A DNA stretch of 64,000 nt from Rana temporaria (taxonomy: Eukaryota > Chordata > Amphibia > Anura > Ranidae): assembly GCF_905171775.1 (NCBI RefSeq), contig NC_053501.1, positions 16,216,254 to 16,280,253 of the forward strand, read 5' to 3'. Position 1 is the first letter of the stretch. Each line of letters begins with the position of its first letter. The notes under the pieces are model-generated. The model was given only the letters and a program-made list of their open reading frames with translations, was not told where the DNA came from and searched no databases. This document shows positions 46,228 to 57,644 of the stretch, piece after piece. The position numbers and the translations under genes were made by a program.

Positions 46228-48520
46228 AGTATGGAGTAGGATTACGGAAAGGGCACTGGATGCTAGGATGAGAAAAGATGTGATGTACAGAAGAGTGAGG
46301 CTGAGATGTAATGGAGTATCATAGGGTATTAGGTAGATGGGACAATGGATGTCCAAGGTGGTGGTGGACAATGGGATGGGATGGGTGGTGGTGTGGTGTT
46401 GGGGTGTAAAGAAGGGGAGTTTTGGAATGGGAGGTGGTGATATTGGGGTGTAGAGGAGCAGTGTTGGATGTTGGAATGAGAGGTGACAATGTTGAATTGT
46501 AGGAGCAGAGTGTTGGATATTGGTAATGTTGGGGTGTAGAGAAGCAGGGCATTGGATGGTTGAAGGAGAAGTGGTGATGTTGGGTGTAGAGAAGCAGAGT
46601 GTTAGTTGGAATGGGGGTGGCAATGCTAAAGTGAGGAAAAAAAGTGTTGTATATTCAAATGAGACTTGATCATTTCGGGGGGGGGGGGGGGGGGGTAGAG
46701 TAGCCGTGTTGAATGTAGGAATGTGAGGTGGTTGAATTTGAGATGCAATTAATGAGATTGTTGGAGGCGTGGAGGAGCAGACTGCTGGGTGTGGGCAGTA
46801 AAGGGCAGTGGTAATGTTGGGGTGTAGAGGAGCAGAGTGTTGTATGTTGGGGTGTAGAGGAGCAGAGTGTTGTATGTTGGGGTGTAGAGGAGCAGAGTGT
46901 TGTATGTTGGGGTGTAGAGGAGCAGAGTGTTGTATGTTGGAGTGTAGAGGAGCAGAGTGTTGTATGTTGGGGTGTAGAGGAGCAGAGTGTTGTATGTTGG
47001 GGTGTAGAGGAGCAGAGTGTTTTATGTTGGGGTGTAGAGGAGCATAGTGTTGTATGTTGGAATGGCCAGTGGTAATGTTGGGGTGTAGGGGAGCAGACTT
47101 CTGGGTGTTGAAATGGGCAGTAGTAATGTTGGGGCGTAGTGGAGCAGAGTGTTAAATGTTGGTTTGGGCAATGGTTATATTGGGGTGTAGGGGAGAAGAC
47201 TTCTGGGTGTTGAAATGGGCAGTAGTAATGGTGGGGGTGTAAAAGAGCAGGGTGTTGAATGTTGGCATGGAAGGTGGTGATGTTGGGGCATAGAGAGACA
47301 ATTTTGGATGTTGCAATGGAAGTCGTGGTGTTTGGGTATAGGCAAGCAAAGTGTTAGGTGTTGGAAGGGAGGGGGGTGATGTTGGAATCTAAAAGAGCAG
47401 AAAATTGGATGTTGGAATGGGGTGGGGGGTGTGATGTTGGGGCATGGAGGAGCAGAGTTTTTGATGCTGCATGGAAGGTGGTAGTGTTTGGGTATAGAGA
47501 AGCAGAGTGTTAAGTGTTGGAAGGGAGGGAGTGATGTTGAGATCTAAAAGAGCAGAGTATTGGATGTTGGAATAGGGGGGGGGGGGGTGATGTTGGGGCA
47601 TGGAGGAGCAGAGTTTTGAATGTTGCAATGGGAGGTGGCGTTGTCGGGGTATAGAGAAAAAGTGTTCTGTTTTGGAATAGAAGGTGGTGGAGATGAGGTT
47701 GATTGTTGAAAGTTGGATTGGTAGGTGGTAATGTTGGGGTGTAGAGGTGCAGATTACGGGATGTTGGAATGGGCAGTGGTAATGTTGGGGTGTAGATGTG
47801 CAGATTACTGGATGTTGGAATGGGCAGTGGTAATGTTGGGGTGTAGAGGTGCACATTACTGGATGTTGGAATGGGCAGTGGTAATGTTGGGGTGTAGACA
47901 TGCGGAGTGTTGGCTGTTGAAATGAGGTGTAGAGGAGGAGAGTGTGGTGTGTTGGAATGGGAGGTGGTTTTGATTGGGTGTAAAGAGCATAGCGTTGGAA
48001 TGGAAGGTAGTGATGTTGGGGTGTAAAAGAACAGTGTTGGATGTTGGGATGGGAGGCGGTGATGTTGGGGCAGAGTGGATTGAAGTTTTGGATGTTGCAA
48101 TAGAAGGTGGTGATGTTTGGTTAGAGAAGAAATGAGTTGGGTGTTGGAAAGAAGGTGATGGAGTGTAGAGAAGAAGAGTGCTGGATGTTTTAATGAGTGG
48201 TGGTGATGTTGGGAAGTAGAGGGGCATAATACTGGATGGTGAACTAAAAGCTGGTAATGTTGAGGGTATAAAAGAGCAGTGTGTTGGAATTTGGATATAG
48301 TGATGATTTGGTGTAGATATGAGTGTATAGGATGTTGGATTTGGTGATGATTTGGTGTAGACATGAGAGTATAGGATGTTGGAATTGGTGATGATTTGCT
48401 GTAGACATGATATGAGAGTATAGGATGTTGGAATTGGTGATGATTTGGTGTAGATATGAGAGTATAGGATGTTGGAATTGAATTTAGTAATGTTAGGTGA
48501 TGATAAGCAGAGGAGTAGAG
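46228..48520. repeat. Degenerate minisatellite field (TGTTGGGGTGTAGAGGAGCAG)
   Basis: Units of about 45-55 bp are built on GATGTTGGGGTGTAGAGAAG, CAGAGTGTTGGATGTTGGAA and TGGGAGGTGG. It includes an exact 30-bp sub-array (46820-47050, eight copies) and a different right-hand subtype (48280-48490) with GATTTGGTGTAGATATGAGA and GTATAGGATGTTGGAATTGG. Frames of up to 284 codons on the reverse strand are artefacts. Confidence 0.85.
46820..47050. repeat. Exact 30-bp tandem, 8 copies
   Basis: The unit is AGCAGAGTGTTGTATGTTGG plus GGTGTAGAGG. Copies differ by at most one base, unlike the surrounding diverged field, so this is a recent local expansion. Confidence 0.95.
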
Positions 48521-49289
48521 CTTGGTGGAGTAGGGTGGGGTAGTAGTGGGAAGCAGCTGAGCAAGACATTAGGACACGTAGTGGGTAGTGTATGGAGTAT
48601 TGGTAAGAAATGGTTCTGGAATGTTCTGAATTTGTTATGGAGAATTGACGTAATATAAAAATTATTGGTGCAATGGTGGCACTGAATCGGGTTGCAATTC
48701 TTGTATATCTGCTGCATTTAATGTTTGATTTTCTGTACTCATTACTGTAATCTGCAATTATCCTATATTATATTTGTATTGAATTCCTTATTGACAAATA
48801 GTATTATGTCCCTCGTGGTTCAGGTAAGTTTGGGACGATTAGAACAGCTTGGAATTCAGGAGGCAATTTGTTTGGCCAGACTGTCCCATCCCTGGTATTA
48901 TTACCCTCCCCATAGGTTTATGTGAGGAACAAAATAAGAGAAAAGCCACACATTGGCTTAAATAAATAATCATCAATAGATATTGTTCTTTCACCCTTGG
49001 CATTGCCAGGGGGTAAAAGTTGCGTAGGAAAGTCCGATACCACGATTTGTACAAACATGGGGTCTTCATTTAGACTTGTTCACACTGATGCGTCTCATCA
49101 ACATATGACGGTTGAGAATCGTCTCGGTAGATTCCCGATTCAGGCATACTGTAGATTTGAGGATGTTGAACCGGTGACATTAGGAACATTCCTAAATTTC
49201 ACAAATCGACTAACTTCCCTTCATCAAGGTGACCGCTGCGGCTGAGCGATGTATGGAAGAATGCGTCGCTCCTTGAAGCAGGTGTTTAC
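48521..49289. other. Unassigned intron sequence
   Basis: No gene recognised. TTCAG|GTAAGT near 48815 looks like a donor, but no acceptor and frame fit the neurexin sequence. Confidence 0.35.
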
Positions 49290-49440
49290 TGTGAGCGCGC
49301 TCCCCGTCCCTCCCAGACACGCGCCCTCAGGCGGCAAAACACTTATGTTCATCATCTTAAAATTACCAGGAGACCTATTTACATAAGGATGTGACTGTGG
49401 CAATTTGTTTGCAAATGAGGCCAGGGCGACTATAGACAGA
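49290..49440. other. Low-repeat block, possible conserved non-coding element
   Basis: Non-repetitive, with CATCATCTTAAAATTACCAG and CAATTTGTTTGCAAATGAGG. The latter contains TTTGCAAAT, close to a POU octamer. No open frame. Regulatory function is inference. Confidence 0.3.
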
Positions 49441-49797
49441 CTGTGCGGGCATGGGGGGGGGGGGGACTGGAGACCCCCCTACTGCTCCACCTTAACCCCC
49501 GCCATGCCAGAAGGGACCACGCACAACCCAGCGAAGCTTCACTTCTCTGCACATTATGAGGACTAATGAAGCTGATGATCTGGAAATTACAAATCCCAAC
49601 ATCTTTGTCAGCTGCTTTGGACAATTCTTTGTTCTTTGGGGGGGTAAAAAATTATTTTTTTGCGGTTTGGGTGTATTTCAACAATTTTTGGCTTACTGCC
49701 TGTTTATTTGCTAAAAAAATAAATTGATGATTATTTACTCAATTAATGATTTTATTTTTAAATTATTTTTGATTCTATTGGATATTTAATTCTTTAA

Positions 49798-50748
49798 CCA
49801 CTTAAGCCCCGGACTATTTGTCTTGCCAAAGACCAGACCACTTTTTGCGATTCGGCACTGCGTCGCTTTAACTGACAATTGTGCGACGTGGCTCCCAAAC
49901 AAAATTGGCGTCTTTTTTTTCCCCCCACAAATAGAGCTTTCATTTGGTGGTATTTGATCACCTCTGCGGTTTTAATTTTTTTGTGCTATAAACAAAAATA
50001 GAGCGACAATTTTGATAAAAATGCAATATATTTTACTTTTTGCTATAATAAATATGCCCAAAAAATATATTAAAAAAAACATTTTTCTTCCTAAGTTTAG
50101 GCCGTTACGTATTATTCTACATATTTTTGGTAAAAAATAATCGAATAAGCGTTTATTGATTGGTTTGCGTAAGTTATAACGTCTACAAAAAAATGGATAG
50201 TTTTATGGCATTTTTCTAAAAGATTTTTTTACTAGTAATGGCGGCGATCAGCGATTTTTATCATGGCTGCGACATTATGTTGGACACATCGGACACTTTT
50301 GACACCATTTTGGGACCATTGTCATTTTTACAGCGATCAGTGCTATAAAAATGCACTGATTACTGTAAAAATGACACTGGCAGTGATGGGGTTAACCTGT
50401 AGGGGACGCTGAAGTAGTTAAGTGTGTCCTAGGGAATTTTTCTAACTGTTGGGGGGGCGTGGCTACGAATGACACATCACTGATCGCTGTTCCCGATGAC
50501 AGGGAACAAACGATCAGTGACATGACAGTAGGAAGAACGGGGAGATGTTGTGTTTACACTGACATCTCCCCGTTCTTCAGCTCTGTGACCCGATCGCAGG
50601 ACACCGGTGGACATCGAGTCCGCAGGTCCCGTGGGCATGGTCACGGAGCTCGCGACAGCGGCAAGTTAAAGGGGACGTATATATGCGCTCATTTGACCCG
50701 CAATGCCATTCTGTCAACGTAAATAGGCGTGCGGCGGTCGGCAAGTGG
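49798..50748. mobile_element. TTAA-flanked CCACTT...AAGTGG element, copy 2
   Basis: TTAA occurs at 49794-49797 and 50749-50752. It is in the opposite orientation to 16319-17053: CGGCACTGCGTCGCTTTAAC lies near the left here and near the right there. It contains ATCACTGATCGCTGTTCCCG and an internal inverted pair, GGAAGAACGGGGAGATG and CATCTCCCCGTTCTTC. Confidence 0.8.
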
Positions 50749-51178
50749 TTAACAGATAAAGGCTTAGAGGAAAATAACAGTATAATCACAAATACATTAA
50801 AAGTAATCCATTGGCATGTAGTTGTAGTACCAAATTCTGATTTATTTTTTATTTTTTTTATTTGGAGTTCTGCGGTGCGGTACTTGCCAAATTCCTGCAG
50901 CGCAGAAAGTGAACAGTGAAATCGCAGCACACAAAAAGTTTACTAGAGTACAGAATAGGACTGACCTCCAAAGAGGAAGGGCCATGTTGCCTGAACCCTT
51001 TAGGTTGCGAAGCTTTTGTCAGGACCAGGTACTCTGGTCTGGAGCTAGGTGGATCCCACTTCTTAGGGACCTGCCAAAGCTGGTCCTTCAAGTACTCGGT
51101 GGGGGAGAGACCCCCAGTTGGGAAAAGAAAAAAGACCCAAAGGTCACAGATTCTACTGCCAGCCTACATAAAGATAAT

Positions 51179-52013
51179 GGGGTAGATCCACAAAGAAATT
51201 ACGCCGGCGTACGTCTTCGGATCTTAGATGCAATTTTTCAGCGGCCGCTAGGTGGCGTTTTCCGTCGTAATCCGCGTCGAGTATGCAAATTGGCTATTTA
51301 CGGCGATCCACGAACGTACGTCGGCCCGGCGCATTTTTTTCCGTCGTTTGCGTTCGGCTTTTTCCGGCGTATAGTTAAAGCTGCTTAATGGTGGTATACT
51401 CAATGTTAAAGCGGTGGTTCACCCTCCTTAACATCATTCTAGCATTACATTCGGCATCGTAGCGCGAGCTACAGTATGCCGGTCTTACATTTTTTATCCC
51501 CGTACTCACTGTGCTATTGATCATTGAAGATTCCGACTCCCGCGGGGAATGGGCGTGCCTATGGAGAGGGAGGATGATTGACGGCCGGCTCTTTTTTTTT
51601 TTAATAGGGTGAACCCCCGCTTTAAGTATGGCCGTCCTTCCCGCATACAATTTTGAATTTTTTGCGTCGTTTGCGTAAGTCGTTCGCGAATAGGACTTTG
51701 CGTAGAATGACGTCACCGTCGTAAGCATTGGCTGGTTCCGGTTTAATTTCGAGCATGCGCACTGGGATACCCCCAGGGACGGCGCATGCGCAGTTTTAAA
51801 AAAAACTTTGATTACGTCGGGTCACGACGTATTGACATAAAACACGCCCCCATCACAGCCATTTGAATTCTGCGCCCTTACGCCGCGAGAGATACACTAC
51901 GCCGCCGTAACTTATGGCGCGGATTCGTTGTGGATTCAAACCAAAGTAAGTTACAGCGGCGTAGTGTATCTTAGATACACTGCGCCCGGCGCAGATGTAT
52001 CTGGATCTGCCCC
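51179..52013. mobile_element. Harbinger-like MITE, copy F, carrying a nested insertion
   Basis: The ends are GGGGTAGATCCAC and, inverted, GGATCTGCCCC. AAT is duplicated at 51176-51178 and 52014-52016. The interior follows copy E until 51405, where a 212-bp TTAA-flanked element interrupts it. Confidence 0.85.
51410..51621. mobile_element. TTAA-flanked MITE (AGCGG...GGTGAACC family), copy 3, nested
   Basis: TTAA occurs at 51406-51409 and 51622-51625. The left end is AGCGGTGGTTCACCC and the right end GGGTGAACCCCCGCT. Compared with copies 1 and 2 it is short, lacking most of the right arm. It sits inside Harbinger-like copy F. Confidence 0.9.
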
Positions 52014-52041
52014 AATAGGTCTACAATAAAATAGACATGTA

Positions 52042-52358
52042 CAGGGGCGGACTGACAACTCATGGGGCCCCCGGGCAATAGGAGATTATGGGGCCCCCCC
52101 GGGCAATAGATTATAGGGTTACACAGAATATACACACATACATACAGTATACACACACACACACAGAATACACATACACATACACATACACACACTGAAA
52201 AGGTACTGGAGAGGCGGGGCAGCTATAATCTTGGGATTTTTTTTAAAAACACGGATTTTTACATACTGTCCCTGGTTTTACTGAGGCTGGCAACCCTGAT
52301 GGGACCCCCTAGTGGCATGGGGCCCTCGGGTAGTGCCTGAATGGTCTGTCCACCCCTG
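52042..52358. mobile_element. hAT-like element with 8-bp target duplication and CA microsatellite
   Basis: The ends are CAGGGGCGGACTGAC and, inverted, GTCTGTCCACCCCTG. GACATGTA is duplicated exactly at 52034-52041 and 52359-52366. A (CA)n/(TACACA)n microsatellite occupies about 52126-52195. Confidence 0.9.
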
Positions 52359-52439
52359 GACATGTACTTGGTAGCATATAGGTTGATGGAGGCTGGGATT
52401 CTGTCAAGTCCCTTGGAGAAGATATACCAATAAGGCGGT

Positions 52440-52750
52440 AATGGCAATAATTGGTCCGTTTTGGCGATCACCTGGACTTTGTTGCCTTTTGAAGGAGAGT
52501 TTTTAACGTGTGATATATGTCAGACGTCCATCTTGTTGTGTAAACTTTTCATTTAGCGAGACGCATTCTTCATGATGAGTCATTGTCTCCGCCGCGTCTC
52601 AGGCAATGAAGATCCCCGTCTGTCACTGTCCCTCTCCTGTCACCAGAATCTGTCACAGTAACTCAGCTTTGTCACTTCTCGCCAATGACCCGAGCGGCTT
52701 TATTAAACCTGACACTGCGACTAATAGCCGAACTGACATCTCCTGGGGGG
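52440..52750. other. Low-repeat block, possible conserved non-coding element
   Basis: Non-repetitive and without an open frame. It includes CATCTTGTTGTGTAAACTTT and TTCATGATGAGTCATTGTCT, with an AP-1-like TGAGTCAT. Conservation is not tested. Confidence 0.25.
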
Positions 52751-53394
52751 GGTGCCCGGAATATACCCTTTACCAGCAGAGAACCAGTGACCAAAGGGGT
52801 ACCAGTATTTACTGACAGCACCATACTAGCAGAGGGGGTGCTAATACGATAAGCATCCCTGTGCCAGTGAGGGCACCAATAGTTGGGGCCCATTTAGTTC
52901 TTTGACGTGTGATGTGTTGATGTGCCTTGGGTTAAGGCAGTCCACTGACATGAACAGTCTGCCAATGCCAAAAATCAGATGTGACTTTTTTTTTTTTCAT
53001 AATGCCACACATGCTAGAATGCTGGTGTGTTGCCTTGGTGTGCAATGAAATGAATGACACTGCTATGCAGTAATGCATGTTGCATGATTTATTGCCTGCT
53101 ACTGCAATGTGCGCATTACCTTGATGCGTTGGTCTAAAGGGGCCTCTATGAAAACCTTTAAAGAGAATATGGAGTCTGGCATTGCTGACCTCTTCTGAAG
53201 ATACTAGTGCCCTGGCAGTCATACTGATCCAGCAGGTTCAGCAAGCTCAGCAAGTCCATGATCTGGAAGTATGGAGACCGGTAAACCTGACTTCCTGGTC
53301 CGCCGGTTTGTTCTGAACCAAAAAGGCCAGTGATGGCGGTGACCTCTAATAATGGTGAATAAGGGAAGGAGCAACACTTGTGTGGTTAAAGTCA
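52751..53394. other. Unassigned intron sequence
   Basis: No gene or repeat family recognised. Confidence 0.3.
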
Positions 53395-54775
53395 ATTGCA
53401 TGCGACAAGTCAGAAAAAATGCCAGCACATCATGACATCTCTGGCCCATCAGTGCCGGATCAAGGTCCAATCATGACATTTCTGGCCAATCCATGCAGGG
53501 TCAAGGGTCCAATTGTGACATCTCTATGCATCATCCCAGCAATCTATGCTGAGTCATTGTCCATTCATGACATCTCTTTCCAATCTGTGCTAGATCAAGG
53601 TCCAGTTGGGACATCTCTGATCAATCCATGCATGGTCAAGGTCCAATCATGACATCTCTGGCTCATCAGTGCCGGATCAAGGTCCAATCATGACATCTCT
53701 GGCCAATCAGTGCCAAGTCAAGGTCCTATCGTGACATCACTAGCCAATCCGTGCCGCGTCAAGATCCAATCGTGACATCCCTAGACAATCAGTGCCGGGT
53801 CAAGGTCCAATCGTGACATTTCCGGCCAATCGGTGCTGGTTCATGGTCCAATCATGATATATCTGGCCATTCCTTGCTGAATCGAGCTCCAATCATGACA
53901 TCTCTGGCCAATCTGTACCAGGTCAAGGTCCAATCATGACATATCTTGCCAATTCATGCTGGGTCAAGGTCCAATCGTGACATCTCTGGCCAATCAGTGC
54001 TGGTTCAAGGTCCAGTCATGACATATCTGACCATTCCATGCTGAATCAAGGTCCAATCATGACATCTCTGGCCAATTCATGCTGGGTCAAGGTCCAATCG
54101 TGACATCTCTGGCCAATCGGTGCTGGTTCAAGGTCCAGTAATGACATATATGGCCATTCCATGCTGAATCAAGGTCCAATCATGACATCTCTGGCCAATC
54201 TGTACCAAGTTAAGGTCGATTCATGACATATATGGCCATTCTATGCTGGATCAAGGTCCAATTCTGACATATCTGGCCAATTCATGTTGGGTCAAGGTCC
54301 AATCGTGACATCTGTGGCCAATCCGTGATGGGTCAAGGTCCTATCGTGACACCTCTGGCCAATCTTTGCCAGGTCAAAGTCCAATCATGACATCTCTGGC
54401 CAATCAGTGCTGGTTCAAGGTTCAATCGTTGCATATCTGGCCACTCAATGCTGGGTAAAGGTCCACTTGTGACATCTCTGGCCAGTCAGTACCAGGTCAG
54501 GGTTCAATCATGACATCTCTGGCCAATTAATGCTGGGTCAAGGTCCAATCGTGACACCTCTGGCCAATTTCTGCTGGGTCAAGGTCCAATCGTGACATCT
54601 CTGGCCAATCAGTGCTGGTTCAAGGTTCAATCGTTGCATATCTGGCCACTCAATGCTGGGTAAAGGTCCACTTGTGACGTCTCTGGCCAGTCAGTACCAG
54701 GTCAGGGTTCAATCATGACATCTTTGGCCAATTAATGCTGGGTCAAGGTCCAGTTTTGACATCTCTGACCCATCA
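53395..54775. repeat. 41-bp tandem array, about 33 copies
   Basis: The unit is TGACATCTCTGGCCAATCAG plus TGCTGGGTCAAGGTCCAATCA. A five-unit block (205 bp) is duplicated: the variant set TGGTTCAAGGTTCAATCGTT, GCCACTCAATGCTGGGTAAA, CCAGTCAGTACCAGGTCAGG occurs from about 54396 and again from about 54601. Confidence 0.95.
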
Positions 54776-55119
54776 GTGCCCCTATGCAAATCCTGCCCTT
54801 TATGCGCTCTCCTGCTGAAGCTCCCTTCTGTCTGCCCCTCAATCCTGCCACCAATAGTCAGCCAATGTAAGACAACCCTCTTTCACCCTTCATGTTGCAC
54901 CTTTTTTTTTTATTGATCTCCTGCAAACAATTCAGAGCTCGACTGCAGGTAACATCCATTGTGCTGGAAAATCTTTACAACCAAAACTCCATCATTAAAA
55001 CCAGTATGTCCCCCTACAATACCAAATCCCTGCTAAATATCGCTGGTCTGGTTGTGCCTCATAGAAACAAATATTAAGATTCTTATGGTCACCCTTTGTT
55101 GCCGAAGGAGCAAATATAA

Positions 55120-55520
55120 CGGCGTTGAAATGGCAGAACGCGATTAATCCTGACACTGATCTCCGTCCTCTGTTTGCGGAGGGTCTTGGTTTTCGTCTTG
55201 TAACCTTGTCGCCTGCTGCGTCGGTTGTGTGCGCGCTGCAGCAGCGGCGTTCTGATAAAAGGCGCCGATCAGACCGCAGTACAATAACTGTTCCAACCCT
55301 GTCTGGGGGAGGGGGGGAGAGGGGGCTCATCGTCCAATCTCTATAGCCGCTAATCCTACTAAATGGAAATTACAGAATGCGCTTTTTCTCCCCCTCCCCC
55401 ACGCGATTAATCTGATAAATAAGACGTTCGGATAATAATTAGGATTTCAGTGCGCTCCGCTTTATTTGTGTGTTTGATATAAAACATCACAGGCGTGCGC
55501 GGCGGAGTTAACACTTTCCT
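55120..55520. other. Low-repeat block, possible conserved non-coding element
   Basis: Non-repetitive, CpG-containing and A/T-rich in parts (CGCGATTAATCTGATAAATA, GATAATAATTAGGATTTCAG). No credible frame. A regulatory role is inference. Confidence 0.25.
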
Positions 55521-55794
55521 TTTTGGTGATCATGTGATCGTTTCATAAAACCGCAAGTTATACCGCAGGACGGTCGCCGCGCCTCTGCCGGCATTCTGGA
55601 ACCGAAAAATCACAAGAAGTGGTGTTCCCACGGCCTACCTGAGTATTGTAGCTGACCATCTCCATCCCTTTAATGATTAAAGTGTCCCCATCTTCTGATG
55701 GCTCCGCTCAGCAGGATAATGTCACCATGTCACAAAGATCCGATCATCTCACCACTGGACAATGAGGTCACTGGACTCCAATGGCCTCCACTAG

Positions 55795-55890
55795 GGTTGC
55801 CCCGATATCACTTTTTTAGGACAGAGTACAAGTACCGATACTTTTTTTCAAGTACTCGCCGATACCGAATACCGATACTTTTTTTTAAAT
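55795..55890. repeat. Interspersed repeat fragment (CCGATACCGAATACCGATAC)
   Basis: TTGCCCCGATATCACTTTTT, AGTACAAGTACCGATAC and CGCCGATACCGAATACCGAT. I recall this block from dispersed repeats of fish and frogs. It borders the 21-bp array directly. Confidence 0.5.
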
Positions 55891-55892
55891 GT

Positions 55893-56330
55893 GTCCCCAA
55901 ATGCAGCCATGTCCCCCCCAGATGCAGCCATGTCCCCCCCAGATGCAGCCATGTCCCCCCCAGATGCAGCCATGTCCCCCCACAGATGCAGCCATGTCCC
56001 CCCACAGATGCAGCCATGTCCCCCCACAGATGCAGCCATGTCCCCCCACATATGCAGCCAAGTCCCCCCACTTATGCAGCCAAGTCCCCCCACTTATGCA
56101 GCCAAGTCCCCCCACATATGCAGCCATGTCCCCCCACATATGCAGCCATGTCCCCCCACATATGCAGCCAAGTCCCCCCACATATGCAGCCATGTCCCCC
56201 CCAGATGCAGCCATGTCCCCCCCAGATGCAGCCATGTCCCCCCACATATGCAGCCAAGTCCCCCCACAGATGCAGCCACGTCTCCCCACATATGCAGCCG
56301 TGTCTCCCCATACCTAGATGCCACCGCCGC
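55893..56330. repeat. 21-bp tandem array, about 20 copies
   Basis: The unit is GATGCAGCCATGTCCCCCCC or its variant TATGCAGCCAAGTCCCCCCA. As 21 is a multiple of three, frames stay open (up to 253 codons on +, 134 on -). They read as Cys/Pro/His-rich repeats and are not called as genes. Confidence 0.95.
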
Positions 56331-56338
56331 CTAGTTAA

Positions 56339-56842
56339 AGCGGTAGTTCACCCCCCCCCCGACACATTTTACCATCGAGACAGGCATTGTAGCGCGAGCT
56401 ACAGTATGCCTGTCCCGATTTTTTTAACCCCTGACTCACCTTGTAATCCGACATCGTAGATTTCGGCTCCCGCGGGGAATGGGCGTGCCTATGGAGAGGG
56501 AGGATGATTGACGGCTGGCCCTGGCACGTCACTCTCCCCGAAGACAGCCGGAGTAGGTCTCGGCTCTTCACGGCGCCTGCGCACAGGCTATGCGCACGCG
56601 TCGTGAAGACCAAGCCTATTTCGGCTATTTCCGGAGAAGCGTGACGCGCCAGAGCCGGCCGTCAATCATCCTCCGTCTCCATAGGCACGCTAATTCCCCG
56701 GTATCTTCGATCTACGACTACAAGGTGAGTACGGGGGTAAAAAATTCGGGACAGGCATACTGTAGCTCGCGCTACAATGCCTGATTTTAAGGTAAAAGAA
56801 AAAAAATATTATTTTTTTTGGTCGATAGGGTGAACCCCCGCT
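56339..56842. mobile_element. TTAA-flanked MITE (AGCGG...GGTGAACC family), copy 4
   Basis: TTAA occurs at 56335-56338 and 56843-56846. The arms are inverted: CATTGTAGCGCGAGCTACAG against CTGTAGCTCGCGCTACAATG. It shares CTCCCGCGGGGAATGGGCGT and GGAGGATGATTGACGGC with copy 3. Confidence 0.85.
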
Positions 56843-56903
56843 TTAATCAGCATGCGGGGAACATTACAGCTTTCATTTGAATAGCTGTCTGTTCCGCGCC
56901 GCA

Positions 56904-56997
56904 TATAGACACTCCCCCTTGCTCGGGATTGGATGGGCGATCTGCACTTTGATAGACAGATCACCCGTCCAATCCCGAGCAAGGGGGAGTGTCTATA
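56904..56997. repeat. Near-perfect hairpin, 41-bp arms
   Basis: TATAGACACTCCCCCTTGCT continues to GGATGGGCGATCTG. After a 12-bp loop the complement CAGATCACCCGTCCAATCCC runs back to GTGTCTATA. Part of a decayed palindromic element between two MITEs. Confidence 0.85.
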
Positions 56998-56999
56998 CC

Positions 57000-57364
57000 G
57001 TTTGTACGCTCCATCGGACAATTGTCCGATGGATTTTCCACCAACAAATGTGGGATAGCATGCTTTAAAATTTTCCGCCAACAACTGTGTGTTGTCGGAT
57101 TATCCGATCGTGTGTGTGTGCACAAGTCTGTCGGACAAAACTCCAAAGTACAAACACGCATGCTCTGAACCAATGCTGACCATAACACAGCATTGGCAGA
57201 TGTTGCCCAAAGGGTGGCGCTAAAGAGCTGAAGAACCACGTAGTTTTGTGCCGTTTTTGTATTTCTTTGCCGTTTTGTATGCAATGCAAGTTCCTGGCCA
57301 ACGCCCTTCAGACAAAAGTCCTACGCTTTGTCTGCAGAAAATCCTGTCGTGTGTACCAGGCTTT
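57000..57364. mobile_element. Decayed CGTACAC-type palindromic element
   Basis: CCATCGGACAATTGTCCGATGG, GTTGTCGGATTATCCGATCG and the end GTCGTGTGTACCAGG resemble the other CGTACACAC elements. The left terminus is unclear. Confidence 0.45.
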
Positions 57365-57644
57365 AGCCTCCATTCACACCTAGGCAGTTTAAAAATGGTG
57401 CCGTGCGTGTTGCGAGGGGTCTTATACTACGCCCCCAAACATGGCTAATGCATTTTTTTGGAATGTTTACGGCAAATTCTGAAGCGTTTGTTTCTATTTT
57501 TTCAGCGCCTAAAAAATCACGTGCCTGCTGCATTTGGGCTGCCATTAAAGGGGTTGTAAAGGTTTAATTTTTATTTTCTAAATGGGTTCCTTTAAGTAGT
57601 GCATTGTTGGTTCACTTACCTTTTTCCTTCGATGTCCCTTCTTA

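Noticed and set aside
48790..48820. Possible third SS1 exon ending TTCAG|GTAAGT
   Set aside because: The only nearby AG gives a 22-nt exon that breaks the phase-1 frame and does not resemble neurexin.
55698..56459. 253-codon Cys/Pro/His-rich frame
   Set aside because: 21-bp tandem array with flanking repeat sequence.
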